Source: Oxytricha trifallax
Lineage: Eukaryota; Ciliophora; Spirotrichea; Sporadotrichida; Oxytrichidae
NCBI GenBank assembly: GCA_000711775.1
Contig: ARYC01000611.1
Coordinates: forward strand, 1 to 64,000
Direction of reading: 5' to 3'
Length of the DNA stretch: 64,000 nucleotides
Shown in pieces: positions 45,001-56,519 of this stretch; positions within the stretch are counted from its first letter, which is position 1, and the number at the start of each line of letters is the position of its first letter. The notes below the pieces were generated by a model that saw only the letters and a list, made by a program, of their open reading frames with translations, did no database searches and had not been told where the DNA came from. The position numbers and the translations under genes were made by a program.

Positions 45001-48000
45001 TGTATTGAATTTTGATCATGATTTTTGTGATTTCAGAGGTTAGTTGGTTGCGTGCCTACTTTACGCACTCTAACTCACTTGCTTAATCAGGCACTGCCAC
45101 TTTAGAATTATAAAAGATGTTACTTCAAGTTTCTTGTATGAGAGTACTGCTTATGGCACTCAAGCAATCATACTTCCCATCGATTTTTTCATGCTTTAAG
45201 TATACAGTAGGCTTGGCTTTTCTATCCTCCTTCATATGTCTATATTAGCTTGATTTATTAGTGAAATCTCTCTCACACTGCTCACAAAAGTATACTTCTA
45301 TTTCCTCAGTTTGTTTAGGAATTTCATTTATGCCTTTCTCCTCTTTTCTGTCTTCCACACACTGTTTACCATTTATTTTCTATTATTAATTTCTAAATTA
45401 ATAACAGAGACCTTAGGTGATAGTTCTGGTAGTTCTTTAAGAGAGTTCATTTCACAGCTATCAATATTTTTATTGCTTCCAAAAGTAAGTCTCAATTAGT
45501 TTGATGGAAGTACTGTTGTTTTTCTTAATATGTTAGCGCTCATATTTAAATTTGAATTTAAAATTATAAAATAGCCTCTATAACTAAGAGCTTTGCACGC
45601 CTACAAGTATCAAGGGAAGTTTTTAGAGTATTAGTGGAGAAATATGATTACTAAGAGATGAACCAGCTCTAAATATGGGTAAGAAAGTAACCATTTTTAC
45701 TATCAATAATAAGTTGATTACAGCACGAACAGATTTATGATGAGAACCTAATCAAGTACGTAGTGCTACTGCTTTAGAAGGTATTTTGTGATTTATGATT
45801 ATAATTAGGGTGCTCCTAATTAAGTACAAGCTTTAATTTAATGCTCCTAATTAAGTTCTAGCATTTTAGGAGCTGCTCCTAATTAAGTACGTACCAATTT
45901 AAATTAAAAAATATGGAACTATAACAGTAGAAATTGATATCAATCTCTCAAGCTTGAAACCAGTTATCAAAACCTTCTCAATATCCTTCTTAGAGGTTGA
46001 CCTTCTATAGGATGCACATATTTAATAGTAAGTTTTACAAAGGTATATAATTGAAACCAATAAACTTAAATTTGAATATCATTTCTTAGATCTGTAAACA
46101 AGATTGAGTCAATGAATGATGTAAAGAAAAGAGTGCAAGCACAAGAATTGATTCAGAGATTTAGAAGCAAGGAGGATTTGCACCGCTACCTGGTGCAACA
46201 AGGAAATGAACTCATAGTAACTCATCTTGATTATATAGTTGGTTTGTTCTTGCCCACAATGGAAGATACTTAATTTCATTTCTAAGAGCCATACTCTGCG
46301 AAGAGAAGAAAGCATTGAAAACTTAAGATGTAAAGTTTACTGAGATTCCAAACTATCCAGAAATCTCAGTGACTAACTTATATGATGATGCTATGAACTA
46401 CCCAGAGGTTTCACAGTACCTGCCTACTAAGAAGTAGTTGTCAACTAAACTCCTGAACGAAACTATTTCTTTGGCATACTAGCAACAATTAAAGGTGATT
46501 ACTTGAAAGATATTATTCAAGAATCTCTTAAGAAAAGGTACAGCATCTCTTCAGAAGATAAAGTCAAACTAGGAATCAAGATAAGTGAGAGCTGGCTTTC
46601 AAAGCTGAAGAAGCACCAATATATTTCAAGTTAGATTTTTAGTTTTACTCTTTATAAAAATCTGGTATTGGCATCTTCTTGATGAAGGAATAGAGCAAGC
46701 TTCACAGAGAGCGAAAGTCGCAGACAAAGTATGAAGTTTTCAAGAGACTTTATTCAAATATCTATCCACCAGAGTCAATGAACATAGATGATGGAGCGGG
46801 CAGCAAGAGAAGAAACTTAGGAGGAGGGAAGCAAGAAGTAGAAGAAAAGAAAGAGAAGCCAGTTCCCTCTAAAGAATTTTAAATGTGACTTATATATTCA
46901 TTAACTTAACTACAAAACTTATTTATATACATTCACTCTCCCTTTTTTAGCACACTTTTAAGCTAATAAATTATCTACTCTCTTCGCTGAGCTTTTAATA
47001 AAGTCTACTTTATCGATAGGTAGGTCATGCATCAAGTGGTATAGCAGCAGTTTCTTGTAATGACCTTTTAATATACCCCAGTAGAACTCAATTCCATTAA
47101 ACTATGGACTGTAAGGTAAGTTGAACACTGGCGTTATTCTGAGTTGTTCATAACTCTTCCTTGTTTCTTTAGTCTTATGAACAGAAAGATTATCAAAAAA
47201 CAGTATAATCTCTAATTCAGGGTACTTCTCTCTCAGCTGTTCTAAGAACTTTATATACTGCTGTGTCTTAATAGAGCGAGGATGAATAACATAAGTTTCT
47301 AAACCAGCATCCTCGCTGATTCCTCCAAGAATTGCCATTGTTTATACCTTAACTTTCTAGTCATATACATCTATGTTGCTATGCCTCTTATACCAAGAAT
47401 TCTAGATGAAAGTGTTAAAAGTAAACACAGCCTTGTCTCTATGAATTAACTATATATTATTCTATTAAGCTCTCTGCATTTAATTATAAATATAATTTAT
47501 GTTGTTGTTGTAAAATGGCAAAGTGAAATCAATTACTCTCTTGATACGATTTTCACCTTTGTAAGAGATACCGTTTCGTTTATAAATGTTTGCAACATAC
47601 TATGCAGAGACCTTCAACTTAGGGAACTAGCGGTGAAACATAATAGCTCGTTAGTCGAGAGAGAAGTGAGCCCAATACTTCAAGGTTTTTTCATTAATGA
47701 GATAATCAATATACTTCTATAGAAACTTTGACTTCCTCTTAGGCTTAGAATTCAGCTATTATTGCTTTAATTACACAGCTTCAAGCAGTGAGAGCGAACA
47801 GTTGACGAACTTCGCTTTAAGAGCAGCGCAATAGACTTATAGTTTAGTTCTTGTTTGACTTATTAACTGTATATATATCACATCCATATCGCAGTTTAAA
47901 CACTAAATCTATAAACTCTTCATCATAAATAGACCCTAATAGATTGCTATTATTGTCTCGCATTTAATTAAAAACCTCAACCCCTAATAAATTCCCTAAA

Positions 48001-48241
48001 AATCAAAGCACTTATAAATTTCACTAAGGAGTTTTGGATTTTTGACTGTAAGAAGGCAATAAGTGGCAAAAATAAAGAACTCCCACATTTAGATGATTAA
48101 GTATATCGTGCTGAGAACTTTCCTCCAGAGTTTTTGCATAAATTTCAGCAAATGGATAGATTTTGTAGTTCAGAATGTCAAGAAATCGCAGATGTTCTAA
48201 AGCAAGAACATGAAGATAAAAAGCATCGTTGCAGAAACTGA
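42083..48241 (+). CDS. Split ORF interrupted by a TIR element and by TBE-4
   Basis: Three coding pieces: 42083-42208 (DNEETQAKQISNRASPLKKK...), 43828-44055 (MLKNKDRFIQNQFLIPQSDY...SENLQTLNFLD) and 48048-48241 (CKKAISGKNKELPHLDDQVY...EHEDKKHRCRN then TGA). Removing 42209-43827 keeps the frame (CAG TAT C + AA ATG). Removing TBE-4 with one ACT copy retained also keeps it (GAC T + GT AAG). The result is ~183 codons without TGA. The product is charged and unidentified; its Cys residues near the end (DRFCSSECQE) could bind metal. The upstream limit beyond the MITE at 42080 is not certain. Confidence 0.6.
42209..43827. mobile_element. 1.6-kb element with ~105-bp terminal inverted repeats
   Basis: The left end TGTTCAGTCGGACATAACCC and the right end, read inverted as TGTTCGGTCGGACACACCCC, extend through a C-rich part and TATATCAAATAATCAAATTT for about 105 bases. 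The inside is AT-rich, with a minus-strand coding remnant at 42.98-43.35 kb. No transposase is recognised, so it is probably non-autonomous or decayed. No clear target duplication is visible. It interrupts an ORF whose frame continues on the other side. Confidence 0.82.
42975..43350 (-). pseudogene. Coding remnant inside the TIR element, weakly Rab-like
   Basis: ATG near 43348: MGQYHFKKISDETVLSSSCD followed by VETIGIEFRTYLDEEEQ and about 60 more codons before TGA near 43044. The TIGIEFRTY block resembles the switch I region of Rab GTPases (TIGIDFRTK-type). The P-loop and the DTAGQE motif are not seen, so the match may be chance. Confidence 0.3.
44170..45543 (-). pseudogene. TBE-4 zinc-finger protein kinase
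   Basis: ATG at 45543. The leader matches the other TBE kinases; a C2H2-like finger follows near 45.28 kb (CEQCERDFTNKS). The kinase domain contains IRELHKLGFVHRDLKPENIM (~44620), then TIIDFNRALRVE with DFN instead of DFG. The C-terminal helix reads AEQVIIKPNPRSDISIDQIE (~44.27 kb). A TGA falls between the catalytic loop and DFN (~44566), and frame changes occur upstream. The frame stays open from the helix toward the terminal repeat, so the stop is uncertain. Confidence 0.85.
46112..46888 (+). pseudogene. TBE-4 22 kDa protein
   Basis: The usual start MESMND has lost its first ATG (ATT), leaving MNDVKKRVQAQELIQRFRSK from 46112. Where the other copies have an intron beginning GGTAATG, this one reads GGAAATG, so the 5' splice site is destroyed. 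FTEIPNYPEISVTNLYDDAM and ATIKGDYLKDIIQESLKKRY follow in changing frames, with the tail ending at TGA 46886. Confidence 0.85.
46898..47963 (-). pseudogene. TBE-4 transposase
   Basis: ATG at 47963 (MRDNNSNLLGSIYDEEFIDL). The catalytic half is well kept: HRDKAVFTFNTFIQNSWYK (first Asp), VQTMAILGGISEDAGLETYV, LEIILFFDNLSVHKTKETRK (second Asp, ~47190) and YSPQFNGIEFYWGILKGHYK (Glu, ~47080), on to KRVDNLLAQKCAKKG. The N-terminal DNA-binding half has several frame changes between 47860 and 47480. Convergent with the 22 kDa gene. Confidence 0.88.
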
Positions 48242-48299
48242 ATATTTTTAAATCTGTTGTCATAGATACTCAAGGAATTAGCTTATAAGCTTTTAGAAA

Positions 48300-51200
48300 T
48301 CAATACACTTTTATTAGTCCATAATTTTTATATTAAAATAATAGAAGAATTTACTCTTGCTAAATCTGAAAATACTAGTAGACAAAGCTCATAGGTTTCA
48401 CGAGTAAGAAAGTAAAGTTCAATTAGAGATAAGTCATAGAATTCTGCTATTAGTGAACTTGAATTTCCAATTAAGGATTAATAAAACCTGTACTTTTCAA
48501 TTTTCAATTAAGAATTAGAAGAGTATTATGTTGAGATAGACAGCATGTCAAAAGTGTAAGAAATAATTGAGAAAATGCTATTTAAGTATAATGATTCAAC
48601 AGAGAGATAACATATAAACTTATTTTAATTAATTAACATATCTCTACAAACCTGATTCTATTTACAGATATAAATAAGGGATTTTTTAAAATACTAAGAA
48701 TCATGAGTAAAAAATGTTGTCTATAATTTCAAGTTTTATTTTTCAATAATACTTCAAATGGACACATGCTGCTGATTGTATAAAAAGTTTCTGGAATAAC
48801 CCCTTTACAAAAATTAGCTAGTTTCGCTCTAGGGTTTTACCATAAAAACCTGGAATTTATTCCAGGTTTTACTTTAGATGAATGGCGAGATGAGCTCTTT
48901 ACTCTTCTAGTAAAAAATGGCTAGGAAGATAAACCTGTAGTTTAAAGTGTAGACCAACTTTCAACCCATTTGGTTAACAATATGATTACCTTGAATGTAT
49001 ACTCAAAAATATAAAGATAAAATTAAGAATTTTAAAATCATTATTTACATAATTATAACATAAGTAATGATGTAATGAGCCCTTAAGATATCGATTAATC
49101 TTTAAGTTTCATTCATTGGCAATTTGAAATGGAAAGAATTGAAAAATTAATAAAAGTCTTAACATATTAAATTCATCTCGGGTTGAGGATAGCTGTAACA
49201 AATGCTGAGCTATCTAAAAATAAAAAGCAAAATTTAATGACTTAATATTAAGCATCGGGATTATAGCAAATACTTAAATAACCTGACCTGTAGGCATAGA
49301 TGTATTCATACTTTAAAATGGAAATTAACTATACATTAATTTTAACATAATGAATTTATTATTGATTACATACTTTTTGAATAGAGAAAAGCATAATTTT
49401 CACATTATTCAAACTTACTCCCCATCAGGTGAAAACTTTAAATAAAAATTGCAAAAACAATAAAGTTTTCTATCAAATTGCACAGTGGTTTGGCTTTAAG
49501 ACTTCTCAGATTAAGCTGTAGAAGATTTAGGTTAAGCATTTCATTGAATATTTTAGAGAGTCAGCATGATTTAGGAAAGCATAATGGAGATCAGCAAAAA
49601 TATTCATTCTTATACCAACTAAGAGTTAGACAAATGTAAAAGGAAAGTAAGAAAATGATGTTGACAATAAAAAAGTGCCATAACTTGCATTAAAATGTTC
49701 CAAGATTCTAAAGAAATGGCAAAGAAGTTTCATTCTCAAATCGATTAAGTTATGTAATTTACCATATCACACTTTTTGGGGATGTTTTCAAATTATAAAC
49801 TACTATATGATAAGAGGAGAAAGAATGTTACAGATATTCAAAAAAGATAAGAAATCGGATTAGAGCGGATCAGAGTAACTTAAATATCTATATAAGAATA
49901 TCATTTAGAATTAGAGTCTAAATTAAAACTCAATTAAGAAAAATAAAATACCTTATAAGTTTGATTGAAGAGATTGAACAATAGTTCTTGCAAATCAAGA
50001 AGGACAGAGATGTAATGAAGAGAGAAGAATTTTTGATTTAGAAATATTGAGAAGACGCATTTTAGATTAAACTTACATTCGAACAGGGATTAAATAAAGT
50101 TGCTCCTGCTTTAAATGAGGCTGTGAATTCAATCCAATCATTATCTATAAATGATCTAAGCGAATTAAGAGCCATGAAAAACCCTCCAAAATTAATTAAG
50201 CTTGTCTTGAAAAATGTCTGTATTTTACTTCAAGTAGGACCTATTAGGTAGAAATCAAAGGATGGAATTTCAAAGATTCTTATTGGGCTGCAGCTTAGAG
50301 CGAAGATATACAATTAATCAATATCATTTGGAATTTAATAACTCAATCTATTAGTTATACGGGGTAACGTAAGATTGCCAGATTTATTGATAGAATAAAA
50401 CAGAAATAAAATATCTTAATGGATGATTATTGAATTAAAAAATTTTTTGCTTCTAAAGCAGCTACAGGAATGTTTAAATGGGTTAAAGCTATAAGGGATT
50501 ATTTTAACATCTTTTAAGAAATTGAACCAAGACGAGATGGTTTATGCTTTCTGAAAAACAATATCATTATGTTTCTTCTAAAATTAAACAACATTCTATC
50601 AAACAGGAAGAACTTCAAGCCAAACGAAAGGAGCTATTTCTAATGGAAAATCACCTGAGAGTCTTACAAGAATAACTTGATTAAATATATCGAGAAGTCG
50701 AGAAACTTAAAATTCATATTCAGGATTGCAAAACAAGGAAGAATAGAGCAGACACTTTAAAAGGGCTAAACAGTGAAAAGTAAAATGGATCGTATGCACC
50801 GAATGCTTGCAAGTAAATATTAGACAGTAACTGGTGATGTCTTGCTTAGTTCTGTTTTCATTTCTTTGCTCTCTGGTTTCACTCAAAAATACAGAAATAA
50901 ACTAATCAAGAAATGGAAAAACCTCTTAAACGATAATGGTTTACCTGTTAGTGATAACTTTAACTTTAATGATTTATTTGGAAATCAAATGAAAATTCGA
51001 GCATGGTGGTTAAAGGGCTTACCCTAGGATCAACCATCAATTAATAATGCGATAATCATGGAAAAGTTAAAGAAGTATTGCATATGCATAGATTATCAAT
51101 ACAAAGCTTTGAATTAGCTTCAGAATTAGTTCTATGATTAGGGATAGAATAATTTGAAATATGGGGATTAACATTTCAAAAAGAGTCTTGAAATTGCTAT

Positions 51201-52255
51201 TGAAACAGGAAAAACTGTTTTGGTTGACAATATAGAGGGCAAGATATTGTGTTAAATTGTATTTAATGAATGTAATTTGTATTATAGACATCATACTCTT
51301 CTCATTTAAATCTAGAAAATAATTAAAAATAATTAAATTGATAACTCATTTGTTTAAAATATGGAAATATCATTAATACGAAATTTAGTCAAAGTTTATT
51401 TAATTAAAGTATTCTTCTTAAAATTCTATAATAATTGTAAAAAATATTTTAGAGATTTAATTGATACAGAAATAAATCATTAAACATGGAAATTAAAGGT
51501 TTATTAGTTTTTGCAGAAAAACCTTCAAATTTATAAATAACTTTGACCTATTTCTAGTGTCCCATGCCAAGAGTCCTCATTTCGATGTCCATGTATCAAA
51601 TTTTAAAAACAATGGTCAATTTTTTATGTTACTTTTGATGGACTACTGCAACAGTTTCTATCTCTTGTAGAAACTAATGAAAGATAGGATCATGAAGAAA
51701 GATTTGTAGAAAATACTAAGGAGGCATTTGAAAATATCAAGGGTTTAAAGGACATTGAAAATGCCATTTCATCACTATTAAATGTTGATGTAAATTAGCT
51801 CCTTGCTGTTGATGTTATAACCAAGACTTTGAATCAGTCAAGAATATTTTTATTATTTTTTATAAGAAAAACAGCTGAGCTGATAGCTATGAAGTTAAAG
51901 ACTATAAATCAATCATCACAGTTTATGTAAAAATCTCGAGATTTGTTCTCTCCTGTCTCTAAAAGAACCTCACTGCACTATTTTGTAATATCTGACTTAT
52001 AAAAAATAAATCAGATGTATCAATTTTCACTTTCTTGGTTTACAAAGGTCTTCCTCAAATCTATGTAGATTACAAATCAACTTAGACCTAATGAACACTT
52101 GAAATACCTAAATTAAAGCGTAAAATCTTATATAGCCTTTACTTAGAAGAAATTCTCGCAAGCTGAGAGAATTGAATTACTGATTAATACTTTTACATAG
52201 GAACTTTACAAGAAAATTCGTGCTTCTATTTATGATTAAGATCTACTTATTTAAT
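48300..52255 (+). pseudogene. Axonemal-type dynein heavy chain, AAA4 to AAA5 with stalk
   Basis: Blocks in family order: NQELEEYYVEIDSMSKVQEI before AAA4 (48.5 kb); FTLDEWRDELFTLLVKNGQE in AAA4 (48.9 kb); stalk helix VTDIQKRQEIGLERIRVTQI (49.83 kb); GLNKVAPALNEAVNSIQSLS then LRAMKNPPKLIKLVLKNVC (50.1-50.2 kb); FFASKAATGMFKWVKAIRDY (50.47 kb). AAA5 reads ISLLSGFTQKYRNKLIKKWK and IRAWWLKGLP. AAA5-AAA6 linkers are NIKGLKDIENAISSLLNVDV and SKRTSLHYFVISDLQKINQM (51.7-52.0 kb). TGAs interrupt near 50052 and 50430 and the frame changes often, so this copy looks decayed, although short eliminated segments may account for some changes. Confidence 0.88.
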
Positions 52256-52568
52256 GACATTTAGAGTGCTTGAATTCGAAGAATATTTCGATAAAAACTT
52301 ATATTAATTTTAAGAGGAGAAATATGCCATATTAAGTTTTCCAATTTTTATTTTAATTACTAAAATGCTCAATATCATTTATAGATAATTTAGGGAAATT
52401 TAATGCTTTTTTTCTCTCAATTATATATTTTATTTAAATGTTCATAGTTATATAATTTATGGATTAATGATTTTTATTTTTTATAGATTTGCGCGAAGAT
52501 AAAAAATGATTTTAAATTGTCCTTAGAATAATTTTAATGAATATGTTCACAACTTTCAATTTTTGTTG

Positions 52569-53475
52569 ATGGATCCTAAAACTTAACAAGAGAAATAAGA
52601 AAATATTGAGGAGTTTACTTAATATAGGATCAATTGGCTTAATAAAAGAAATTACAGTAATTTAAAAAAATCGTCTCCACCTTCAATCCCTTTATCTAAT
52701 AGAACCTAATAGATTCCTTGAAAGAATGATTATTATAAATTGAGCTAATACTCTTTCGATGATCTCCCAAATAAATCTAAACTTAATTTAGGACCAATGC
52801 TACTGTAGTTCCACGATAAATGAAATGATAATTCTGGCATTTTGAATGAAATAGCTAATCAATTGGTAGAGGAACGAAATAATTAAGATATATATGATGA
52901 TATTGCATGAATACATTCAAATCGGGGAAATATAATTAAATTAAAATTATTTTATTTCAAAATCTTGACTTCATTCTATAGAGAATTCAAAATAAGCTGG
53001 ACTTTATTATTGGCGGTATTACTTTTTTGCATTCCTGGAGCGAGATAACTTCACTTTAATTAAACACCTCTAAATTCATTAAATTATACCCTCACATTAA
53101 AGTCTGGTTATCTCGCTCTAGGGATGCGATAAAATAATACCACCAATAATAAAATCCAGCTTATTTTGAATTATCTATAAAATGAGGTCAAGATTTTGAA
53201 ATATAATAATTTTTATTTAATTATATTTCCCCAATTTGAATGTATTCCTAATATAATAATTGACCACTAACGAGAAATGTTAGTTCAGTGCTGAATGATG
53301 AAGAGCTTTGGCGAGTGTCTTCAGATAGTGAAGAAGAGGAATAGTAAATCAATAAGTATCACTATAGAAGACAAAACTTGAGAGGTGGCTTAAATGAAGA
53401 TGAGAACTAATTCTTGAATGAAGAGGAACAAATGGATAATAATACATGCTTGAAACTACTCCAAAGATGATGAAC
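52569..53475 (+). pseudogene. Unidentified acidic ORF split by a MITE
   Basis: From 52569: MDPKTQQEKQENIEEFTQYR, ISYSFDDL-type and NEIANQLVEERNNQDIYDD sequence up to the MITE at 52909. Beyond it, SVLNDEELWRVSSDSEEEEQ and GLNEDENQFLNEEEQMDNN. TGAs lie near 52720, 52822 and 52907. The product is acidic and probably disordered. It sits between dynein motor segments but does not resemble dynein. Confidence 0.45.
52909..53247. repeat. MITE family C, copy 3
   Basis: GAATACATTCAAATCGGGGAA at the left and its inverse at the right. The internal core ATTGGCGGTATTAC...GCATTCCTGGAGCGAGATAAC corresponds to the core of the copy at 41692-42080. Inverted arms are about 150 bases and there is no coding frame. 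It interrupts the acidic ORF. Confidence 0.88.
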
Positions 53476-53483
53476 TAATACAA

Positions 53484-53826
53484 CCAATATGACTAAAAGA
53501 AAACTGCATTTATTTGGTAAACAAAGCAAGAATATGATTTGAGAGTTAAAAAGGAGCTTGTACTCAAATCATTGGTTGAACTGTGCGTCCTAAGATGTTT
53601 AAGGCCTGATAAAATATATGAAAGTATAAATAAGTTCCTGCAAGTTGTAATTAACACTGAATACACAAGTTTCTCTGAAGATATACTCACAACCTATCAA
53701 AATACAAACTTAAAGAAAGCACACTTTATTAAAATAAATTTTGTACTCATGATAATTCATCTAGTAAGGCAAAGTTATAAAGTGCAGCAAAGTTTAAATA
53801 ACCTTAATAACATAAAGTTAAAGTGA
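53484..53826 (+). CDS. Dynein heavy chain segment, region between AAA5 and AAA6
   Basis: Reads TAFIWQTKQEYDLRVKKELV then LVELCVLRCLRPDKIYESIN and KFLQVVINTEYTSF. The block LxLLRCLRPDKV is a hallmark of dynein heavy chains just before AAA6. About 110 codons are open to TGA at 53824. The downstream DPPPFDL region and AAA6 are not recognised. It lies beyond the acidic ORF and MITE that separate it from the preceding motor segment. Confidence 0.75.
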
Positions 53827-54419
53827 GTAATTTTATTGGCAAAAAGCCTATGATGAATCATCTAAGAGCACACCTATTTTCTTCTTGAAAACTCATTGCA
53901 AGATAAACTTGTTGAAAAAATAATAATTCTTTAAATAGATGTTCATGTTTATGCAACCCTCAATGATTTGTAAGAAATATACCCTGAATATTATTAGACA
54001 AAGTTGCAGTATTTATCACTTGGTAGAGGTTTATAAATGAAAGTTGAAGATAAAATTACCAAAGCAGCTCAGGCAGGAGAGTAAGCCAGTATATACTTTA
54101 TCATAATTACTTTAACTGGCTTTTAAAATAATATATTATAAGAATAATTTCATATTATTAATGGCTACTTTACTTGTGAATTTACACTTGGTCATAGAAT
54201 GGCTTAATAAATTTGAAGAGATTATCATGAAGCTAAATAGAAATGAAGTAAATTCTAAGTTTAGACTATGGCTGACTAGCGTATCTGTAAATAACTTCCC
54301 TACTTATATTTTATAACTATCAATTAAAGTGGCTCTATAACCTCCAAGGTTATTCTTTAGTCTTTCATAAATTACTGCATAAAAAATTATGATACTTTTA
54401 ATATACTTTATATTTTTAA

Positions 54420-56100
54420 TGAGTGATCCTGAATTTCATACTTTTTCATTAAACTAACAAACTCAGACAAGCAACAAAATCAAACTTTCAAATACATAGA
54501 TTTTTTACTAGAATAAAAATGCAAACTATATAGTGAATGATTTGTAAATAATAAGACTTAGAGATAAGTCTTTCATCTTTGTATAACCAGTTGTTCTAAA
54601 TGAAGGCACAGATAAATATTGGCAAATATAAATTTATCACTTAATAATATTGTTTTATTTTCTTAATGATTACCTATATACATAATACTACACCCAGATA
54701 GAATCAAGTACAAAACCAGAGCTAGATAAAATTAAGAAAGACTTAATGTTTTTAGTTTATTCGATGTATGAATCCCTAAAAAATATAGAGAGAGTAGTCA
54801 AGCTAGTCTTCACTTTGCTTAAATTAGAGTACCCCTGTTTGAACCCTCCTGACATAAGAAACAATGATAAATTAAAGTTTTACGTATGAGCAATTAAAAA
54901 TGCCATCGATGAAGGATTAGGTAAGAGTTATGAAAAAATTGTTGAAATAGATAAGTTTGTTGCAATTTTCGAGAAAAAGCCAGAAAACATTATTACTGAA
55001 TTGATCAAGCGCACATATGCAATGTAAAATGTACAAGAAAATTAAGAATAACTAAGTAAATAGGAGTCACTGAATTCTCTGAGCAAGATCTCGTCAGACT
55101 TAGAGGATTATTGTAAAAAGCAATATTGTAATAATTTTAATACAATAATTATAGAGTCCAAATATATATTAACACAAGTCATCAACGCTACCAACTTTAG
55201 AAAATGATTCTAAAGGATCTTAATATTAATAAGAAACAATGTAAAAATAATAACTAATTTAGAAATAGTAATAGGAAATTCTATAACAGCCTCAAAATAA
55301 TTGAACCAGATGTTGCTTTTAAATCAGTTGAAATAGATGATTGGCTTTTTGAAGATGAGCTTGAAAAGTTAAATGGCATGTATTGAGTCAATTTAAAACT
55401 ATTATGATTTTGGCTTTGTACTCATGGTATGCATGCCTTTCAAAGAAAAGAAATTAAAGTATCTCAAGAGTCTCATTGATCATTTAGTATTATATGTTAA
55501 GAAAGAGTTTCTTAACAAATTGAACAGCATCTAGAGTGATGTTAACAGCTTTTAAAACAAGTTAGAAGAGAGTTTCCAAAGCATAGATGATGTGATTTAC
55601 TACTTGATTTTATAGATTAAATCAAGAGACCAGTGATTAAAGTGGAAGAGTTAAGATAACAAATTTTAGATCTCAAACTTAGAATGAAATTCATTTTCAC
55701 TATTAAGGTTCAGTTAAAAACTGAGAATTTCATGCATTACCTCAACATACTAAACTGGCAAAGAACTTTCATTGTTTTCCTTGAAAAAAGGAAAATTTAA
55801 CATCAGACAGCAAAAATAATCTTTTCTTTGTAATGGGAAATGAAAAAGACGCGATCTTCTAAAAGATTGAAGAATTTAAAGCCTCCATAAATTTGATAAA
55901 GAATGAGGTATTAATTAAATTGAGTGAATTAGATCAAATAAAAACAAAAGCTTTTACTTAAGAGAAGATCATTTCTCCAACCTGTAGAAGGAAGAGAATA
56001 ATCATGAAATAGACATTAAATCATTATATTAATTAGGAGAGCATTCAATAAGAAATTTCACCTTTAATTGTGGTTAAACCACAACCAAACCCGATCCAAG
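54420..56100 (+). pseudogene. Probable dynein heavy chain tail segments
   Basis: Long helical stretches: TKPELDKIKKDLMFLVYSMY and CLNPPDIRNNDKLKFYVQAI (54.7-54.9 kb), IVEIDKFVAIFEKKPENIIT (54.93 kb), then VKKEFLNKLNSIQSDVNSFQ (55.5 kb), and MGNEKDAIFQKIEEFKASIN followed by LIKNEVLIKLSEL (55.83-55.93 kb). The last block resembles the coiled stretch that precedes the linker in dynein heavy chains, and the linker itself follows at 57.23 kb. The 54.4-55.2 kb part could instead be another helical protein. Frame changes occur near 55205, 55385 and 55620. Confidence 0.5.
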
Positions 56101-56109
56101 CTAGTTAAG

Positions 56110-56460
56110 ATAATTTGGGGGGGAAGATTCCAGCACTGATTCTTATATATAAAAAAATTTAGGGAAATTTCCTGCACTTTATTTTTATTTTATTATATTT
56201 ATCTTTATAAAAATAATCAACCAACTTCAGAACTAATTTCATTGTTAAAATTAAACTTTAATTTAGTAATTTCGATTGAATTTATATTGTTCTTGCCATG
56301 CTTATATAATGTTAGACTATATTTTCTTGAGCTACTTCATTAATGAACAATATACTCTTAATATTAAATTGTCATAAAAATGTTAAATTGTATTATTTAT
56401 ATCATTTTTTTAATTTTACTTTAATAAAATAAAGCGTGCAGGAAACCCTCCCCCCGATAA
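56110..56460. repeat. MITE-like element with G-rich inverted ends
   Basis: Left: GGGGGGGAAGATTCCAGCAC, then ATTTCCTGCACTTTATTTTT. Right: TAATAAAATAAAGCGTGCAGG followed by AAACCCTCCCCCC. The right end read inverted (CCTGCACGCTTTATTTTATTA) matches the left inner part over about 23 bases. It lies between the tail and linker segments of the dynein gene, where an eliminated segment would be expected. Confidence 0.5.
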
Positions 56461-56519
56461 TATATCTCAATCACGCTTGTAAAAAGAAGAAGCAGTATAA
56501 ACCTTTAAATTTATCTCAG

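Larger units (their letters stand above)
44056..48044. mobile_element. TBE transposon, full length, with ACT target duplication (TBE-4)
   Basis: CAAAACCCCAAAACCCCTTAG at 44056 and the inverse CTAAGGAGTTTTGGATTTTTG ending at 48044; 3989 bp. ACT flanks both ends (44053-44055 and 48045-48047), matching the ANT target rule. Gene order from the left: kinase (-), 22 kDa (+), transposase (-). It is the same subfamily as TBE-3 and in the opposite orientation to TBE-2. It sits inside a host ORF. Each gene has at least one stop or frame change. Confidence 0.95.

Noticed and set aside
44056-48044. G4T4/C4A4 blocks as true telomeres or chromosome ends
   Set aside because: They lie inside long continuous sequence at transposon tips with a target duplication outside, so they are TBE ends.
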